Source of the DNA: JACCTU01 sp963809175
GTDB taxonomy: Bacteria > Actinomycetota > Thermoleophilia > Gaiellales > Gaiellaceae
DNA length: 64,000 nucleotides
Direction: 5' to 3'
NCBI GenBank assembly: GCA_963809175.1
Contig: CAWEIK010000001.1
Location: 434,001 to 498,000, forward strand
Shown: piece after piece, positions 18,729 through 28,168 of the stretch
Position numbering within the stretch: the first letter of the stretch is position 1
Layout of the letters: every line of letters starts with the position of its first letter
Made by a program: the position numbers and the translations under genes
Notes under the pieces: generated by a model
Database searches by the model: none
What the model was told of the DNA's origin: nothing
Seen by the model: only the letters and a program-made list of their open reading frames with translations

Positions 18729-20493
18729 GTGCGCCGTCCACCTCGCGCTCGCGGCGCTGACCGCGGCGTCGTGGCTGGGTCTCGGGTCGTTGCTGCTCGC
18801 CCCGTTCGGAGTGGGCGACGGAGTGTTCAAGCTCCTGAATCGCATCGGCGCCGGCGCCGTTGCGGTCGCGCTGCTCACCTTCGGCCTGGGTCTCGTCGGC
18901 GCGCTCTACACCGCCGTCTACGTCCCACTCTTCGCGGTCACGGCGGCGATCGGGCTGGTCGTCGCGGTCCGCGAGGTGCGCGCGTTCGAGCGGCCGCGAC
19001 TGCGCGAGTGGTCGAGGTGGGAGCTCGCGCTCACCGCGCTCCTCGCCGGCTACGTCCTGCTCGAGCTGCTGATCACGTGCGCGCCGGTTTCCTCGGCAGA
19101 CGCGCTGCTGCACCACGCCGCGGCGCCGGAGCTGTACGCGCGCGTGCACGAGTTCCGCGAGCTCCCGTGGACGTGGAACTCGTACCAGCCGTACACGGTC
19201 GAGATGCTGATCCTCGACGGCGTCCTCCTGAACGACGTCGAGCAAGGCGCGTTCGCACCGCTGTTGCTCGGTCTGGCCACGGTCGCCGCGATCGCTGGTG
19301 CCGCGTACAGGCTCTTCGGACGCAAGGCAGCGGTCCTCGCCGCCGCGATCTTCTGGGCGCAGCCGTTCACGGCGTGGATCACGACGTCGACGTTCGTCGA
19401 GTCCGGGACGACGCTGTTCGTCGCGCTCGCGATCTGGAACCTCGTGGAGTTCGCACGGACGCGCTCGAACACCTTGCTGGTCCTCGCCGGCGGCTTCGCC
19501 GGAGCAGCCGCCGGCACGAAGTACTTCGGCGCAGTTGCCGCGCTCGTGCTCGCGATCGTCGCGATCCTGATCCTGCGCGACCGGTTGAGCCTCCGGCGCG
19601 TCGCGCTCGCCGTCGGCGCGGCGGTCGTCGTCGCGGCGCCGTGGTACCTGAAGAACGCCGTTTTCACCGGCGATCCGCTCTATCCGTTCCTCCGCGGGTG
19701 GCCCAACGAAGCGGCGCGCGCCGACGCCTACGACTCGGTCGACAACTACGGGCACGGCTCGTCGGTGCTCGACCTGCTCGTGCTTCCGTTTCGCCTGCTC
19801 GGTGACGCTCAGGCCTTCGACCGCGGCGAGTTCATGTCGCCGCTGCCGCTGCTGTTCGCACCGCTCGCGCTGTTCGTCCCGAGAGGGCGCTCCGCGATCG
19901 CGCTCGTGCTCGCCGGGTGCGCGGCGTTCCTCGTCATCTGGTTCTTCGGGGTCCAGCACGCTCGCTACCTGCTGCCGACGCTGCCCGTGCTGGCCGTGCT
20001 CGCCGGGCTCGGCGCCCTCACCTTCGCCTCGACCGGCCGACTCGCGCGCTGGGTCACCGTGGCCGCCTGTGCCGGCGCCTTCGCGAGCGGCGCGGCGATC
20101 ACGCTCGTGTACTCCGCGCAGTTCCTCCCGGTCGCGCTCGGGCTCGAGAGCCGCGACTCGTTCCTGCGTGAGAACACGCCGTACTACGAAGGGCTCGAGT
20201 GGCTCAACGCTCGCGCCCCGGACGCCGGCGGAGTCGCGCTCGACCACGTGCTGGTTCTCTACGCCGACGCGCCCGCAGTCGCGTGGACGGCCGACGCGCT
20301 CTCGCCGAACGCCGGCCCCGCAGAGACGCGGAGGTTCTTCCGGCGCTACGGCCTCACCCACGCGGAGGTGTTCGCGCGCAGCGGCGGCAAGCAGCGTCAG
20401 CTCCGCGCGATCGGCGCACGCCCGATCGGCCGCGTGACCGTGCACAACGTCGAGTCGCGGACGCTCAGCCGACGGGTCCGGCGCAGACGATGA
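18721..20493 (+). CDS. Large GT-C membrane glycosyltransferase (GT39/ArnT-like)
   Basis: 590 aa, uninterrupted, with about twelve hydrophobic segments. The first extracellular loop has SSADALLHHAAAPELYARVH, with acidic and His residues. Further on are QPYTVEMLILDGVLLND, GTKYFGAVAALVLAI and the family-typical APWYLKNAVFTGDPLYPFLR, then HARYLLPTLPVLAVLAGL. The C-terminal soluble part (about 480-590) resembles ArnT-like tails. It would transfer a sugar from a polyprenyl-phosphate donor outside the membrane. The TTG start overlaps the 31-aa ORF. The stop lies 4 bp from the convergent ligase stop. Confidence 0.8.
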   Translation: MLECAVHLALAALTAASWLGLGSLLLAPFGVGDGVFKLLNRIGAGAVAVALLTFGLGLVGALYTAVYVPLFAVTAAIGLVVAVREVRAFERPRLREWSRWELALTALLAGYVLLELLITCAPVSSADALLHHAAAPELYARVHEFRELPWTWNSYQPYTVEMLILDGVLLNDVEQGAFAPLLLGLATVAAIAGAAYRLFGRKAAVLAAAIFWAQPFTAWITTSTFVESGTTLFVALAIWNLVEFARTRSNTLLVLAGGFAGAAAGTKYFGAVAALVLAIVAILILRDRLSLRRVALAVGAAVVVAAPWYLKNAVFTGDPLYPFLRGWPNEAARADAYDSVDNYGHGSSVLDLLVLPFRLLGDAQAFDRGEFMSPLPLLFAPLALFVPRGRSAIALVLAGCAAFLVIWFFGVQHARYLLPTLPVLAVLAGLGALTFASTGRLARWVTVAACAGAFASGAAITLVYSAQFLPVALGLESRDSFLRENTPYYEGLEWLNARAPDAGGVALDHVLVLYADAPAVAWTADALSPNAGPAETRRFFRRYGLTHAEVFARSGGKQRQLRAIGARPIGRVTVHNVESRTLSRRVRRRR

Positions 20494-20497
20494 TCGT

Positions 20498-21843
20498 CTA
20501 CGAGCTGCCGGAGAACTGACGGCGAGCGCAGCGAGGAGGAAGAGCACGACCCAGAACGCCGCGGTGGGCGGGCTGCCGACCGCGGTGAGGTAGGACTGCG
20601 GCACCGCGAGGATGACCCCTGCGGCCACCGCGCCGGCGCACGCGGCCGCACAGTCCGCCGTCTCCGGATCGAGCTTCGATCGCGCGCGCCACCAGGCTGC
20701 GAGCGGCAGCGCGAGCGCGAAGAGGATCAGCGCGACTCCCACCGCTCCGAGCTGGAGGAAGACGCCGATGAAGGAGTTCTCCACCGCCTGCGAGACGAAC
20801 ATGTACGAGCGGTCGACGAACGTCTCGTCCTCGATGCCGAACCCGTACCCGACGATCGGCCGGTCGAGCCCTTGCCCGACGGCGCTCTCCCAGGCTTCGA
20901 ACCGTCCGCTCGTGAAGAACAGCGTCCGCGTGTGGCCCGTCTGCGCGTTCTCGCCGGGGAAGCCGAACTCGCTCTCGAGCGGCAGTTGGTTGTTCAGATC
21001 CCTCGGACCGAGCTTCGGCGTCTGTCCGAACTCGGCGGGGAGGTCGGGATCCTCCGCGGACGGCTGCGGCAGCTGCGTGGCCACGAGCGCCAGGACGAAG
21101 AGCGCCGTCGTCCCCACGAGCACCAGCCTTCGCCGCCGCGGCGCGGCCACGAGCAGGTAGACGAGGCAGCCCACGAACGCCCCGATCACCGCACCGCGGG
21201 AGCCGGACGCGACGAGCGAGCCGCCGAGCAGCAGCACGACCGCGACCGCGACCCACCGTGCGCGCCCGCGCACCTGACGCAGCGCCCAGAGCGCGAGCGG
21301 CAGCGTCAGCCCGATCAGCATCGGGATCTGGTTCGGGTTCTGGCCGATGCCGTTGTAGCGTGCGCCCTGCCCCTTCGTGGCGTACAGAATCGCCTGGTCG
21401 TACGCGTGCCAGAGCTCCACGAGGCCGGCCAGCGCGATCAGCGTCGTCGCGGCCACGAGCGCGAGCATCAGCTGGCCCGCCACACGAGGTCGGTCGACCG
21501 CGCCGAGCGCGAGCGCGGCAGCCGCGACGACGAGCGCCGCGAAGCCAACCGCGCGGTCGACCGTGAGGCTCGCGTCCGGCGACCACGCCGTCGAGAGCAG
21601 CGCGAGACCCGTGAACGCAGCCGTCACGAGCGCCCCGGGAAGGAGTCGCGGCCTCGTCCGGGTGACGACGAGGTACGCCAGGGCGAGCGCCACCAGCTCG
21701 AGGAGCACGAACGTGCGCATCGGGCGGAAGCCCGGCGTGTTCCACGGCTGGATGTGGCTCGAGACCAGCGCGATCACGACGATCAGCCCGGCGAGGGTCG
21801 CCTGGATCGCGCCTTCCAGCTGTTCGCGCACGCGTGGCGTCAT
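20498..21843 (-). CDS. O-antigen ligase/polymerase-type membrane protein, copy B
   Basis: About 448 aa, ten or more membrane segments and the large extracytoplasmic loop of the Wzy_C (PF04932) family. Loop and motif pieces: GIGQNPNQIPMLIGLTLPL, VASGSRGAVIGAFVGC (SRGA), ESAVGQGLDRPIVGYGFGIE (GxGxG region with R/P/Y) and VENSFIGVFLQLGAVGVAL. The family polymerises or ligates polyprenyl-linked glycans on the outer face. The ATG overlaps the small protein's stop (ATGA). The C-terminal stop at 20498 requires a small indel around 20525; without it the frame reads on across the convergent gene. Homologous to the ligase two genes upstream. Confidence 0.83.
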
Positions 21844-22235
21844 GCGTCCGGGAGGTACTCGTCGGGAACGTTCATCCGTCGCAGCAGCCGGTTCACCTCG
21901 GCGCGGTCGACGACGACCTCCGATCGCGACGGGTCGTCGCGAAGGCTCCACACCTCGGCCGTCCCGTCACGACGATCGATCGCCTCGATCACACGGCCGT
22001 CGTCGTCGACGCACAGCTCGAGCGCGAAGTCGTTGCGCCCGCGCTCGTAGACCAGGCAATCGAAGTTGGCGAAGATCCGGAAGCCACGCAGGTCCTGCGA
22101 GTCGAGCGGACCGACCTCCTCGAGCACCGTTCGCATACCCGCCGATTCGCCGTCGGCACGCCGCTCGCGTTCCCACGCACCGATCGGGATGAGCGCGACC
22201 AGCACGACGAGGCCGATGAGGACGACGCGCCTCAC
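21840..22235 (-). CDS. Uncharacterised small membrane-anchored protein, copy B
   Basis: 131 aa, uninterrupted. N-terminal helix (residues 4-20), then WERERRAD, GFRIFANFDCLVYERGRNDF, ALELCVDDDGRVIEAIDRRD and AEVWSLRDDPSRSEVVVDRA. It is the intact relative of 16950-17389 and lies between two ligase-type genes with GTGA and ATGA overlaps on both sides, a strong sign of co-function. The conserved Cys pair and acidic/basic DGR..IDRR block suggest a small folded extracytoplasmic domain. I recognise no described family; a ligase-associated subunit is inference from position only. Confidence 0.8.
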   Translation of the reverse strand: MRRVVLIGLVVLVALIPIGAWERERRADGESAGMRTVLEEVGPLDSQDLRGFRIFANFDCLVYERGRNDFALELCVDDDGRVIEAIDRRDGTAEVWSLRDDPSRSEVVVDRAEVNRLLRRMNVPDEYLPDA

Positions 22236-23554
22236 GAGCGCACCGCCGCCGCCCCGGAGACAGCGAACGCACAGACCCACGCGGTGAGCGTCGCGGCGTT
22301 GCCGGGCGCGTAGAGGTACGACTGGAAGAGCGCGAGCACGAGCGCGGCCGCGAAGGAACCGGTCGCTGCCGCGGCGATGCCGCGCGAGCCACTTCGGACC
22401 GCAGGCCCCACGAGGACGACCGCGAGCGCCAGCAGCAGGATCAGACCGACCAGGCCGAGCTGCAGCAGGATCCCGAGGTACGAGTTCTCGGGAACGTTCG
22501 AGTTGAAGAAGACGTAGCGGTCGACGAACGTCCGGTCCTCGGTCCCGAAGCCGTAGCCGACGAGCGGCCGGTCCGCGGCCAGGCCGAGCGCCCCGCGCCA
22601 TGCTTCGGTCCGGCCGCTCGAACCGGTGAGGCTGCGCTGGCCGGCGTTCGGGTCCGCGGCGCCGACGCCGGGGTGGCCGATGTCGTCCTGGAGCCGGATG
22701 CCTTGCACGTTCGCGTCCACGTAGCCGGGCGCCGGCTCGACCTGGGCCGGTGCGGGATCCTGACCGGTCGGCTGCGGCGGGTTCGAGCTCGCGGGCGACG
22801 GCAGCACCGCGAGCGCGAGCGTCGCGCCCGCGAGGGCCGCCGCCGTCCCGAGCACGAACGGCCGGCGCGCGAGCAACGCGTAGACGGCGAGCCCGGTGAA
22901 GACGGCGGCGAGCGCACCGCGCGAGCCCGACAGCGCAATCGAGCCGAGCAGCAGCCCGAGCGACGCCGCCCACACCACCCGCATCGTCCTCGTCCTCGCT
23001 TCGAACAGGAAGTGGAACGCGAGCGGCGCCGCGAGCGCGAACACCATCGCCGCCATGTTCGGCCCGCCGCCGAGCCCCTGGTAGCGCGCGGGCGAAACCG
23101 TCGTCGCCGCTTGCACCGCGCGGTCGTAGTCGAAGACGAGCAGGAGCAAGCCGCCGACGGCGACCGCGACCGCGCCGAGCACAACGCCCTCGAGGACGAG
23201 CTCCGGCGACTCACCGCGGGACAGGGCAACGGCGACGAGGAGCACGAGCGCGAACGCGACGGCGCGGCCGAGCGTGAGCCGTGGGCTTGCCGACCACGAG
23301 ACAGAGACGACCGCGACGGCGACGAGCGCCCCCGCCAGGAGCGGCGGTGCGAGCGGCCACGAGCGCTCCCTCGACCGCGCGGCGTAGACGAGCGCCAGGC
23401 CTGCGAGCACGAGCAGGGCGACCCACCTGAGCGTGCGGGCCGGCTCGAGCCACTGCAGGATCGAGCCCCCGGCGAGCAGCATCGTCACGATGGTGGTCGC
23501 GAGCGCGAGCTGGACCGCCCGCCCGAGCGTCATGCGCCTGAGGAGCTCCAGCAA
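22232..23554 (-). CDS. O-antigen ligase/polymerase-type membrane protein, copy A
   Basis: 440 aa, uninterrupted. Wzy_C-type topology: many helices, QGLGGGPNMAAMVFALAAPL, ALSGSRGALAAVFTGLAVYA and the large loop, then GALGLAADRPLVGYGFGTED and VPENSYLGILLQLGLVGL. These correspond motif by motif to copy B, so the two are paralogues separated by the small protein. The start is taken as TTG 23554 because TATCCT lies 9 nt upstream; ATG 23533 (MTLGRAV) is the alternative. A loop near residues 230-290 is rich in P, Q and D. Donor and acceptor glycans are unknown. Confidence 0.83.
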   Translation of the reverse strand: MLELLRRMTLGRAVQLALATTIVTMLLAGGSILQWLEPARTLRWVALLVLAGLALVYAARSRERSWPLAPPLLAGALVAVAVVSVSWSASPRLTLGRAVAFALVLLVAVALSRGESPELVLEGVVLGAVAVAVGGLLLLVFDYDRAVQAATTVSPARYQGLGGGPNMAAMVFALAAPLAFHFLFEARTRTMRVVWAASLGLLLGSIALSGSRGALAAVFTGLAVYALLARRPFVLGTAAALAGATLALAVLPSPASSNPPQPTGQDPAPAQVEPAPGYVDANVQGIRLQDDIGHPGVGAADPNAGQRSLTGSSGRTEAWRGALGLAADRPLVGYGFGTEDRTFVDRYVFFNSNVPENSYLGILLQLGLVGLILLLALAVVLVGPAVRSGSRGIAAAATGSFAAALVLALFQSYLYAPGNAATLTAWVCAFAVSGAAAVRS

Positions 23555-23563
23555 GGCGGTCGA

Positions 23564-23573
23564 AGGATACTTT
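23564..23573. promoter_or_regulatory. Overlapping divergent -10 module (aggatacttt)
   Basis: TATCCT (-, 23569-23564) lies 9 nt before TTG 23554 of the ligase. TACTTT (+, 23568-23573) lies 6 nt before GTG 23580 of the methyltransferase. The hexamers share TA, as in the modules at 3774, 39133 and 55213. The spacer between starts is 25 bp. Confidence 0.6.
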
Positions 23574-23579
23574 CGAGTT

Positions 23580-24308
23580 GTGAGCGATCGTTGAGCCATC
23601 CGGAGCGCATCGTGCCGGACGAGACCGAGCCGGGAATCGTCGCGCTGCACCTGAAGCGGTACGAGTTCGCCCGGCCGTACTGCGTCGGCAAGCGCGTGCT
23701 CGACGCCGGCTGCGGCGTGGGCTACGGCAGCGCGTTTCTCGGCGAGGCCGCACGCAGCGTCGTCGGCGTCGACGTGAGCGGCGAGGCGATCGACTACGCG
23801 CGCTCGCGGTACGGCGGCGGCAACGTCGAGTTCGCAGTCGGCGACCTGCAGCAGCTCGAGGGCGCCGACGCCGAGTTCGACGCGGTCGTCGCGTTCGAGG
23901 TGATCGAGCACCTGCCACAGCCGGACCGATTCGTGGCCGAGGCTCGCCGCGTGTTGAAGCCGGACGGCGTGCTCGTCGTCTCGACGCCTCGCTCGGAGGA
24001 CGGCGCCACGTCGCCGACGAATCCGTTCCACGAGCGCGAGTTCGCCCGCGACGAGTTCGAGCGCCTGCTGCGCGCGTCGTTCGGACACGTCGACGTCTAC
24101 GGGCAGCGACGCGTGCAGACGGGACGACATCGTGCGCTGCAACGGCTCGACGTGCTGGGCCTTCGCCGCCGCCTGCCGTTTCTGCGGCGCGCGTCGAGCC
24201 TCGTCACCGGGACGGAGCCGATGGACGCCGTTTCCTCGGAGGGCATCGTGATCTCCCCGCGACGGAGTCGACGAGGCGACGGAGCTGGTCGCGGTCTGCC
24301 GCCCGTGA
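23580..24308 (+). CDS. Class I SAM methyltransferase (Methyltransf_11 type), frameshifted at both ends
   Basis: About 242 aa after repair. Core: VGKRVLDAGCGVGYGSAFL (motif I), VGVDVSGEAIDYAR, FDAVVAFEVIEHLPQPDRF and VLKPDGVLVVSTPR. From the promoter position the start should be GTG 23580 (VSDR), but that frame stops after four codons. The body continues one frame over as LSHPERIVPDETEPGIVAL, so an indel near 23590 or a TTG start at 23591 must be assumed. A second break near 24262 is likely: past it another frame reads VDEATELVAVCRP to a stop overlapping the GT4 start (GTGA). First gene of a methyltransferase-GT4-GT2-GT4 operon. Confidence 0.8.
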
Positions 24309-25397
24309 GGATCGTCCAGCTCGTGATCGGCGGCGAGATCGCGGGCGGTCAGCTCGTCGCGCTGCAGCTCCGCGCGCGGCGCGCGCGATCGCGGCGACCT
24401 CGTCTCCTTCGTGTCGCCGGCGGACGGGCCGTTCGCGGCGCGCGCCCGCGAGGAGGGCTTTGCCGTGGACTTCGTCGACGTCGGGCGGACGTACCGGATC
24501 GACGGCGTGCTGCGCCTCGCGCGGCTCCTGCGGCGCGAGCGCGCGGACGTCCTGCACACGCACACGCTCGCAGCCGCGAACGCGCTCGCACGAGTCGCCG
24601 GACGGCTCGCGCGCGTGCCGGTGGTCTCGCACCTCCACATCGCGAACCACTTCCGCCCCGCGACTCGCGCGCTGCTCGCGAACCTCGACAACGCCACCGC
24701 GCGCTTCGCCGCAGCGCTGGTCGCGGTGTCGGAGGACACACGCCGCGCGTACGAAGAGCAGGGCTACCCCCGCCGGATCCGCGTCGTCTACAACGGCGTC
24801 ACCGCGACGACGGCCGACGCGAACGGGCTGCGCGAGGAGCTGTCGATCCCGGCGGACGCGCCACTCGTCGCCGAGGTCGGGCGGCTGTGCGACGTCAAGG
24901 GCCAGCGCGAGCTGATCGACGCGATCGCCCTCCTGCCCGGCGCGCGCGCCGTCCTCGTGGGTGCCGACCTCGAGCTGGGCGGGGCGTACGAGCGAGCCCT
25001 TCGGGATCACGCCGACGAGCTCGGCGTCACCGAGCGCGTCGTGTTCGCCGGCTACCGCGACGACGCCGCGCGTGTCGTCGCCGCCGCGGACGTCCTCGCG
25101 CTGCCGTCGTGGACGGAAGGCTTGCCGCTCGTCGTGCTCGAGGCGATGGCGCTCGGACGCCCGGTCGTCGCGACGGCGGTCGGCGGCACGCCCGAGCTCG
25201 TCGCCGACGGCGAGACGGGCCTGCTCGTGCCGCCGCGCGACGTCGCCGCCCTCACCGCCGCGCTGAAGCGCGTCCTCGACGACGAGGGACTGCGCCGCCG
25301 GCTCGGCGAAGCGGGAAGACGCCGAGTCGCCGAGCGCTTCTCGTCGGAGGCGATGACGCGCGACGTCCTCGCGGTGTACGACGAGGTCACGCGATGA
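24305..25397 (+). CDS. GT4 family glycosyltransferase, one frameshift
   Basis: About 364 aa after a break near 24380. The GT-B fold starts VRIVQLVIGGEIAGGQLVAL, then FVSPADGPFAARAREEGFAV, ADVLHTHTLAAANALARVAG and VSHLHIANHFRP. The donor domain has RVVYNGVTATTADANG, VAEVGRLCDVKGQRELIDAI and the nucleotide-sugar motif LPSWTEGLPLVVLEAMALG (E-x7-E), then GGTPELVADGETGLLVPP. The GTG start overlaps the methyltransferase stop (GTGA) and its TGA overlaps the next ATG (ATGA). A retaining transferase; the sugar is unknown. Confidence 0.87.
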
Positions 25398-26283
25398 AGG
25401 TCACCGCCGCGATCACGACCTACAACCGGGCTGCGTTTCTCCCGGGCGCGCTCGAGAGCGTCTTCGCGCAGACGCGGCAACCCGACGAGGTGCTCGTCGT
25501 CGACGACGGCTCGACGGAGGAACCCCGGAAGTCCTCGCTGCATACGGCGACCGCATCCGCGTCGTGCGCCAGGAGAACGCCGGCCGCTCGGGCGCGCGCA
25601 ACCGCGCCGTCGAGGAAGCGCGCGGCGAGCTGCTCTCGTTCCTCGACTCCGACGACCGCTGGTTGCCCGACAAGCTCGCGCGGCAGGTTCCGGTGCTGGA
25701 GGGCGACGAGCGCGTCGCGCTGGTGCACGGGCACGTGGACGTGATCGGCGCAGACGGCGAGCTGCTCGCCGACGAGACGGCGCGGCACCACGAGCTCTTC
25801 AGCGCGGCGCACCGGAACGGCGTCACGTACGCCGGGTACGCCTTCGACTGTCGCTGCTTCTCGTCCGCGCTCACCGCGCGGGTCGCCGCGATCCGCGACG
25901 TCGGCCTCTACGACCCGGCACTCCTGCTCGACGACTACGACCTCTACCTCCGGCTCGCGCTCGAGCACGAGATCGTCTTCCTCGAAGGGCCGCCGATGAC
26001 CCAGTACCGCCACCACGAGGGGCAGATGACGACCTACGAGCTGACGATGGGCCAGATCCAGACGGCCGAGAAGCACCTGCGCCTCCTCGACGGACGCAAC
26101 GACGTTCCGCAGGGCGAGCTGGCCCGCCGGAACTTCGAGTTGATGCTCGCGCGCTCCTGGGCGGTGCTCGGCGAGCAGGGAGCCTCGCGGCGCCACCTGC
26201 TCCGGGCGCTTCGCCTCGACCCCGGGCTCCTCCGCCGGCCGTGGGTTCCGCGCCGGCTCGTCGCGTCGCTCGTGAAGCGTTGA
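25394..26283 (+). CDS. GT2 family glycosyltransferase, one frameshift
   Basis: About 296 aa. GT-A: VTAAITTYNRAAFLPGALES, PDEVLVVDDGSTEE, a break near 25530, then IRVVRQENAGRSGARNRAVE and the DxD-type SFLDSDDRWLPDKLARQ. After it come GLYDPALLLDDYDLYLRLAL and TQYRHHEGQMTTYE. The C-terminal 60 residues (ARSWAVLGEQGASRRHLLRA) are a helical tail seen in many locus GT2 enzymes. ATG start overlaps the previous stop. An inverting transferase adding one residue to the repeat unit; specificity unknown. Confidence 0.86.
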
Positions 26284-27353
26284 GACTCGCGCTGCTCACC
26301 GAGATCCCGGCGCCCTACCGGATCCCCCTCTTCAACGCGCTGTCCGAACGCGTCGACCTGCGCGTGCTCTTCCTCGCCGAGCGCGACCCGCGTCGCGGCT
26401 TCTACGAGCTGCACCGGGACGAGTGGCGCTTCGACAACCGCGTGCTGCGGGGCGCGCAGCTGCAGCGCGGTGCGCGCTGGCTCGTGCTCAACCGGGCCGT
26501 CGTGCGCGAGCTGCGACGTTTCCGCCCCGACGCGGTCGCCGTCGGCGGCTGGAACCAGCCCGCCTTCTGGCTCGCGCTCGCCTACTGCAGAGTGCGGCGC
26601 ATCCCGCTGCTGGTCTGGATCGAGTCCACCGCCCGCGACGCCCGCTCGGAGGCGCGCCCGCTCGCGCTCGCCCGAGCGGTGATGGTGCGCGGCGCCTCGG
26701 GCGCCTACGTCCCCGGGACCGCCGCGGCCGAGTACGCGCGCTCGCTCGGCGTCGAGCTCGTCGAGACGGCGCCGAACGCGATCGACGCCTCGGTCTTCGA
26801 GCGGGCGGCGGTCGACCGCTCCGAGCGCGACGGCTGCACGTTCCTCTACGCCGGGCGGCTCGACCCGGAGAAGGGGCTCGACACGCTGCTCGAGGCGTTT
26901 CGCGACGTGCCCGGCGAGCTCGTGCTCGTCGGCGGCGGCAGCGACGAGCAGCGGCTGCGCGGGCTGGCGGGCGAACGCGTGCGCTTCGAGGGCCCGGTGG
27001 ACCGCGACGAGCTCGTCGGGTACTACCGCGACGCCGACGTCTTCGTCCTGCCTTCGCGCTCCGAGCCCTGGGGCATGGTCCTGAACGAGGCCGCCGCCGC
27101 GGGGCTGCCGCTCGTCGCGACGGAGGAGTCCGGTGCGGCGCACGACCTGATCGACGGCAACGGCTTCCGCGTCCCCGCGGACGACGTCCCCGCCCTGCGC
27201 GCTGCGCTGCTGCGGCTGGCCGACGATCCCGAGCTCCGGCAGACCTACGGCGCGCGCTCGCGCGAGCTCGCGAAGCGGTTCACGCCAGAGGCGTGGGCCG
27301 AAGGGGTCGCTAACGCGGCCGGTCGTGCACTGCGACGAACTGATCGTCGCTGA
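26280..27353 (+). CDS. GT4 family glycosyltransferase
   Basis: 357 aa, uninterrupted. N-terminal LALLTEIPAPYRIPLFNALS with VLFLAERDPRRGFYEL is a known opening for capsular GT4 enzymes. The acceptor side has AVGGWNQPAFWLALAYCR. The donor side has APNAIDASVFERA, FLYAGRLDPEKGLDTLLEAF, ELVLVGGGSDEQRL and LPSRSEPWGMVLNEAAAAGL (the E-x7-E motif). The TTG start overlaps the GT2 stop (TTGA). The last 44 bp overlap the 3' end of the convergent dioxygenase gene. Confidence 0.87.
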   Translation: MRLALLTEIPAPYRIPLFNALSERVDLRVLFLAERDPRRGFYELHRDEWRFDNRVLRGAQLQRGARWLVLNRAVVRELRRFRPDAVAVGGWNQPAFWLALAYCRVRRIPLLVWIESTARDARSEARPLALARAVMVRGASGAYVPGTAAAEYARSLGVELVETAPNAIDASVFERAAVDRSERDGCTFLYAGRLDPEKGLDTLLEAFRDVPGELVLVGGGSDEQRLRGLAGERVRFEGPVDRDELVGYYRDADVFVLPSRSEPWGMVLNEAAAAGLPLVATEESGAAHDLIDGNGFRVPADDVPALRAALLRLADDPELRQTYGARSRELAKRFTPEAWAEGVANAAGRALRRTDRR

Positions 27354-28161
27354 GCTTCGAGTCGTCCGCGCCGGTCAACTCGACGGCACGCTCGACGTAC
27401 GGCTTGCCCGACACGTAGTGCGCGACCAGCAGCAGACGTTCGCCGCTCTCGGGCTTCAGCTGCTTGTGGTACCCGCACGTGTCGGCGAAGACGACCGTGC
27501 CCGGGCCTCCCTCGCAGAGCACCCACTCGCTCTCCGGGACGACCTCGCGCAGCTGCTCGTCGTTCGAGCGAGCCTGGTCGTCGCGCTCGGGCAACTCGCG
27601 TCGCGAGCCGTAGGGATGCGTGCGCGGCGCGTACATCAACGGCCCGGCGGGCGCGCGCACGTCGGTGAAGTACACGAACATCTTCGCGTTCACGACGTCG
27701 TCGCCGTCCCGGTGCCAGAGCTGCGTCTGGATCGCCGGGCCTGCGGTCGGGTGCGTGTGCCAGACGTCGAGCGCGCGAAGCGTCGAGCGCAGGTCCAGGT
27801 AGCCGTTGACGACCGCGAGCGCACGCGGGTGCAGCGCGATCCGGGCGAAGACCTGGTCGAGGTCGTAGCTCGGGTCGCCGAGCTTCGTCAGGAACGTGCC
27901 CTTGCTGCCCTCGGCCGCGTCGCCGTCCTGCTGCGGTCGCGCTTCGTAGCGGCGCTGGACCTCGGCGGCGGCCTCGTCGAAGAGCGCGGTCTCGCCGAAC
28001 ACCGTCGCGAAGTCCGTGATCACGACGCCGTCTCGGCGGAGGCGGCCGATCACGTCGGAGAGCTCGGGAGGTGCGGCCGACGGGCCGGAGCGGTCCCGGT
28101 TGCGCAGCCGCCAGCGCGTCTGCGTCAGGCGATCGTCGAAGCGGGTCTTGATCGCGGACAC
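27310..28161 (-). CDS. Phytanoyl-CoA dioxygenase (PhyH)-family protein
   Basis: 283 aa, uninterrupted. A Fe(II)/2-oxoglutarate dioxygenase fold is indicated by IQTQLWHRDGDDVVNAKMFV, with the H-x-D iron ligands, and by the distal His and Arg region VVFADTCGYHKQLKPESGER. FVYFTDVRAPAGPLMYAP lies in between. The family hydroxylates aliphatic positions on diverse small molecules and sugars; members occur in antibiotic and glycan loci. GTG start at 28161 is chosen because TAGGCT lies 7 nt upstream. A single-gene unit, divergent from the oxidoreductase operon. Whether the substrate is a sugar is unknown. Confidence 0.83.
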   Translation of the reverse strand: MSAIKTRFDDRLTQTRWRLRNRDRSGPSAAPPELSDVIGRLRRDGVVITDFATVFGETALFDEAAAEVQRRYEARPQQDGDAAEGSKGTFLTKLGDPSYDLDQVFARIALHPRALAVVNGYLDLRSTLRALDVWHTHPTAGPAIQTQLWHRDGDDVVNAKMFVYFTDVRAPAGPLMYAPRTHPYGSRRELPERDDQARSNDEQLREVVPESEWVLCEGGPGTVVFADTCGYHKQLKPESGERLLLVAHYVSGKPYVERAVELTGADDSKLSDDQFVAVHDRPR

Positions 28162-28168
28162 GACTTTG

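Noticed and set aside
18658..21951. A 1097-codon open frame on the minus strand
   Set aside because: Only its 20.5-21.8 kb part is a gene (ligase B). The rest is antisense to an intact GT-C gene and reads as low-complexity R/E/A-rich sequence, as expected for shadow frames in high-GC DNA.
24240..24310. A natural methyltransferase-GT4 fusion
   Set aside because: The frames join only because of an indel near 24262. The neighbouring frame encodes a sensible tail ending in a stop that overlaps the GT4 GTG.
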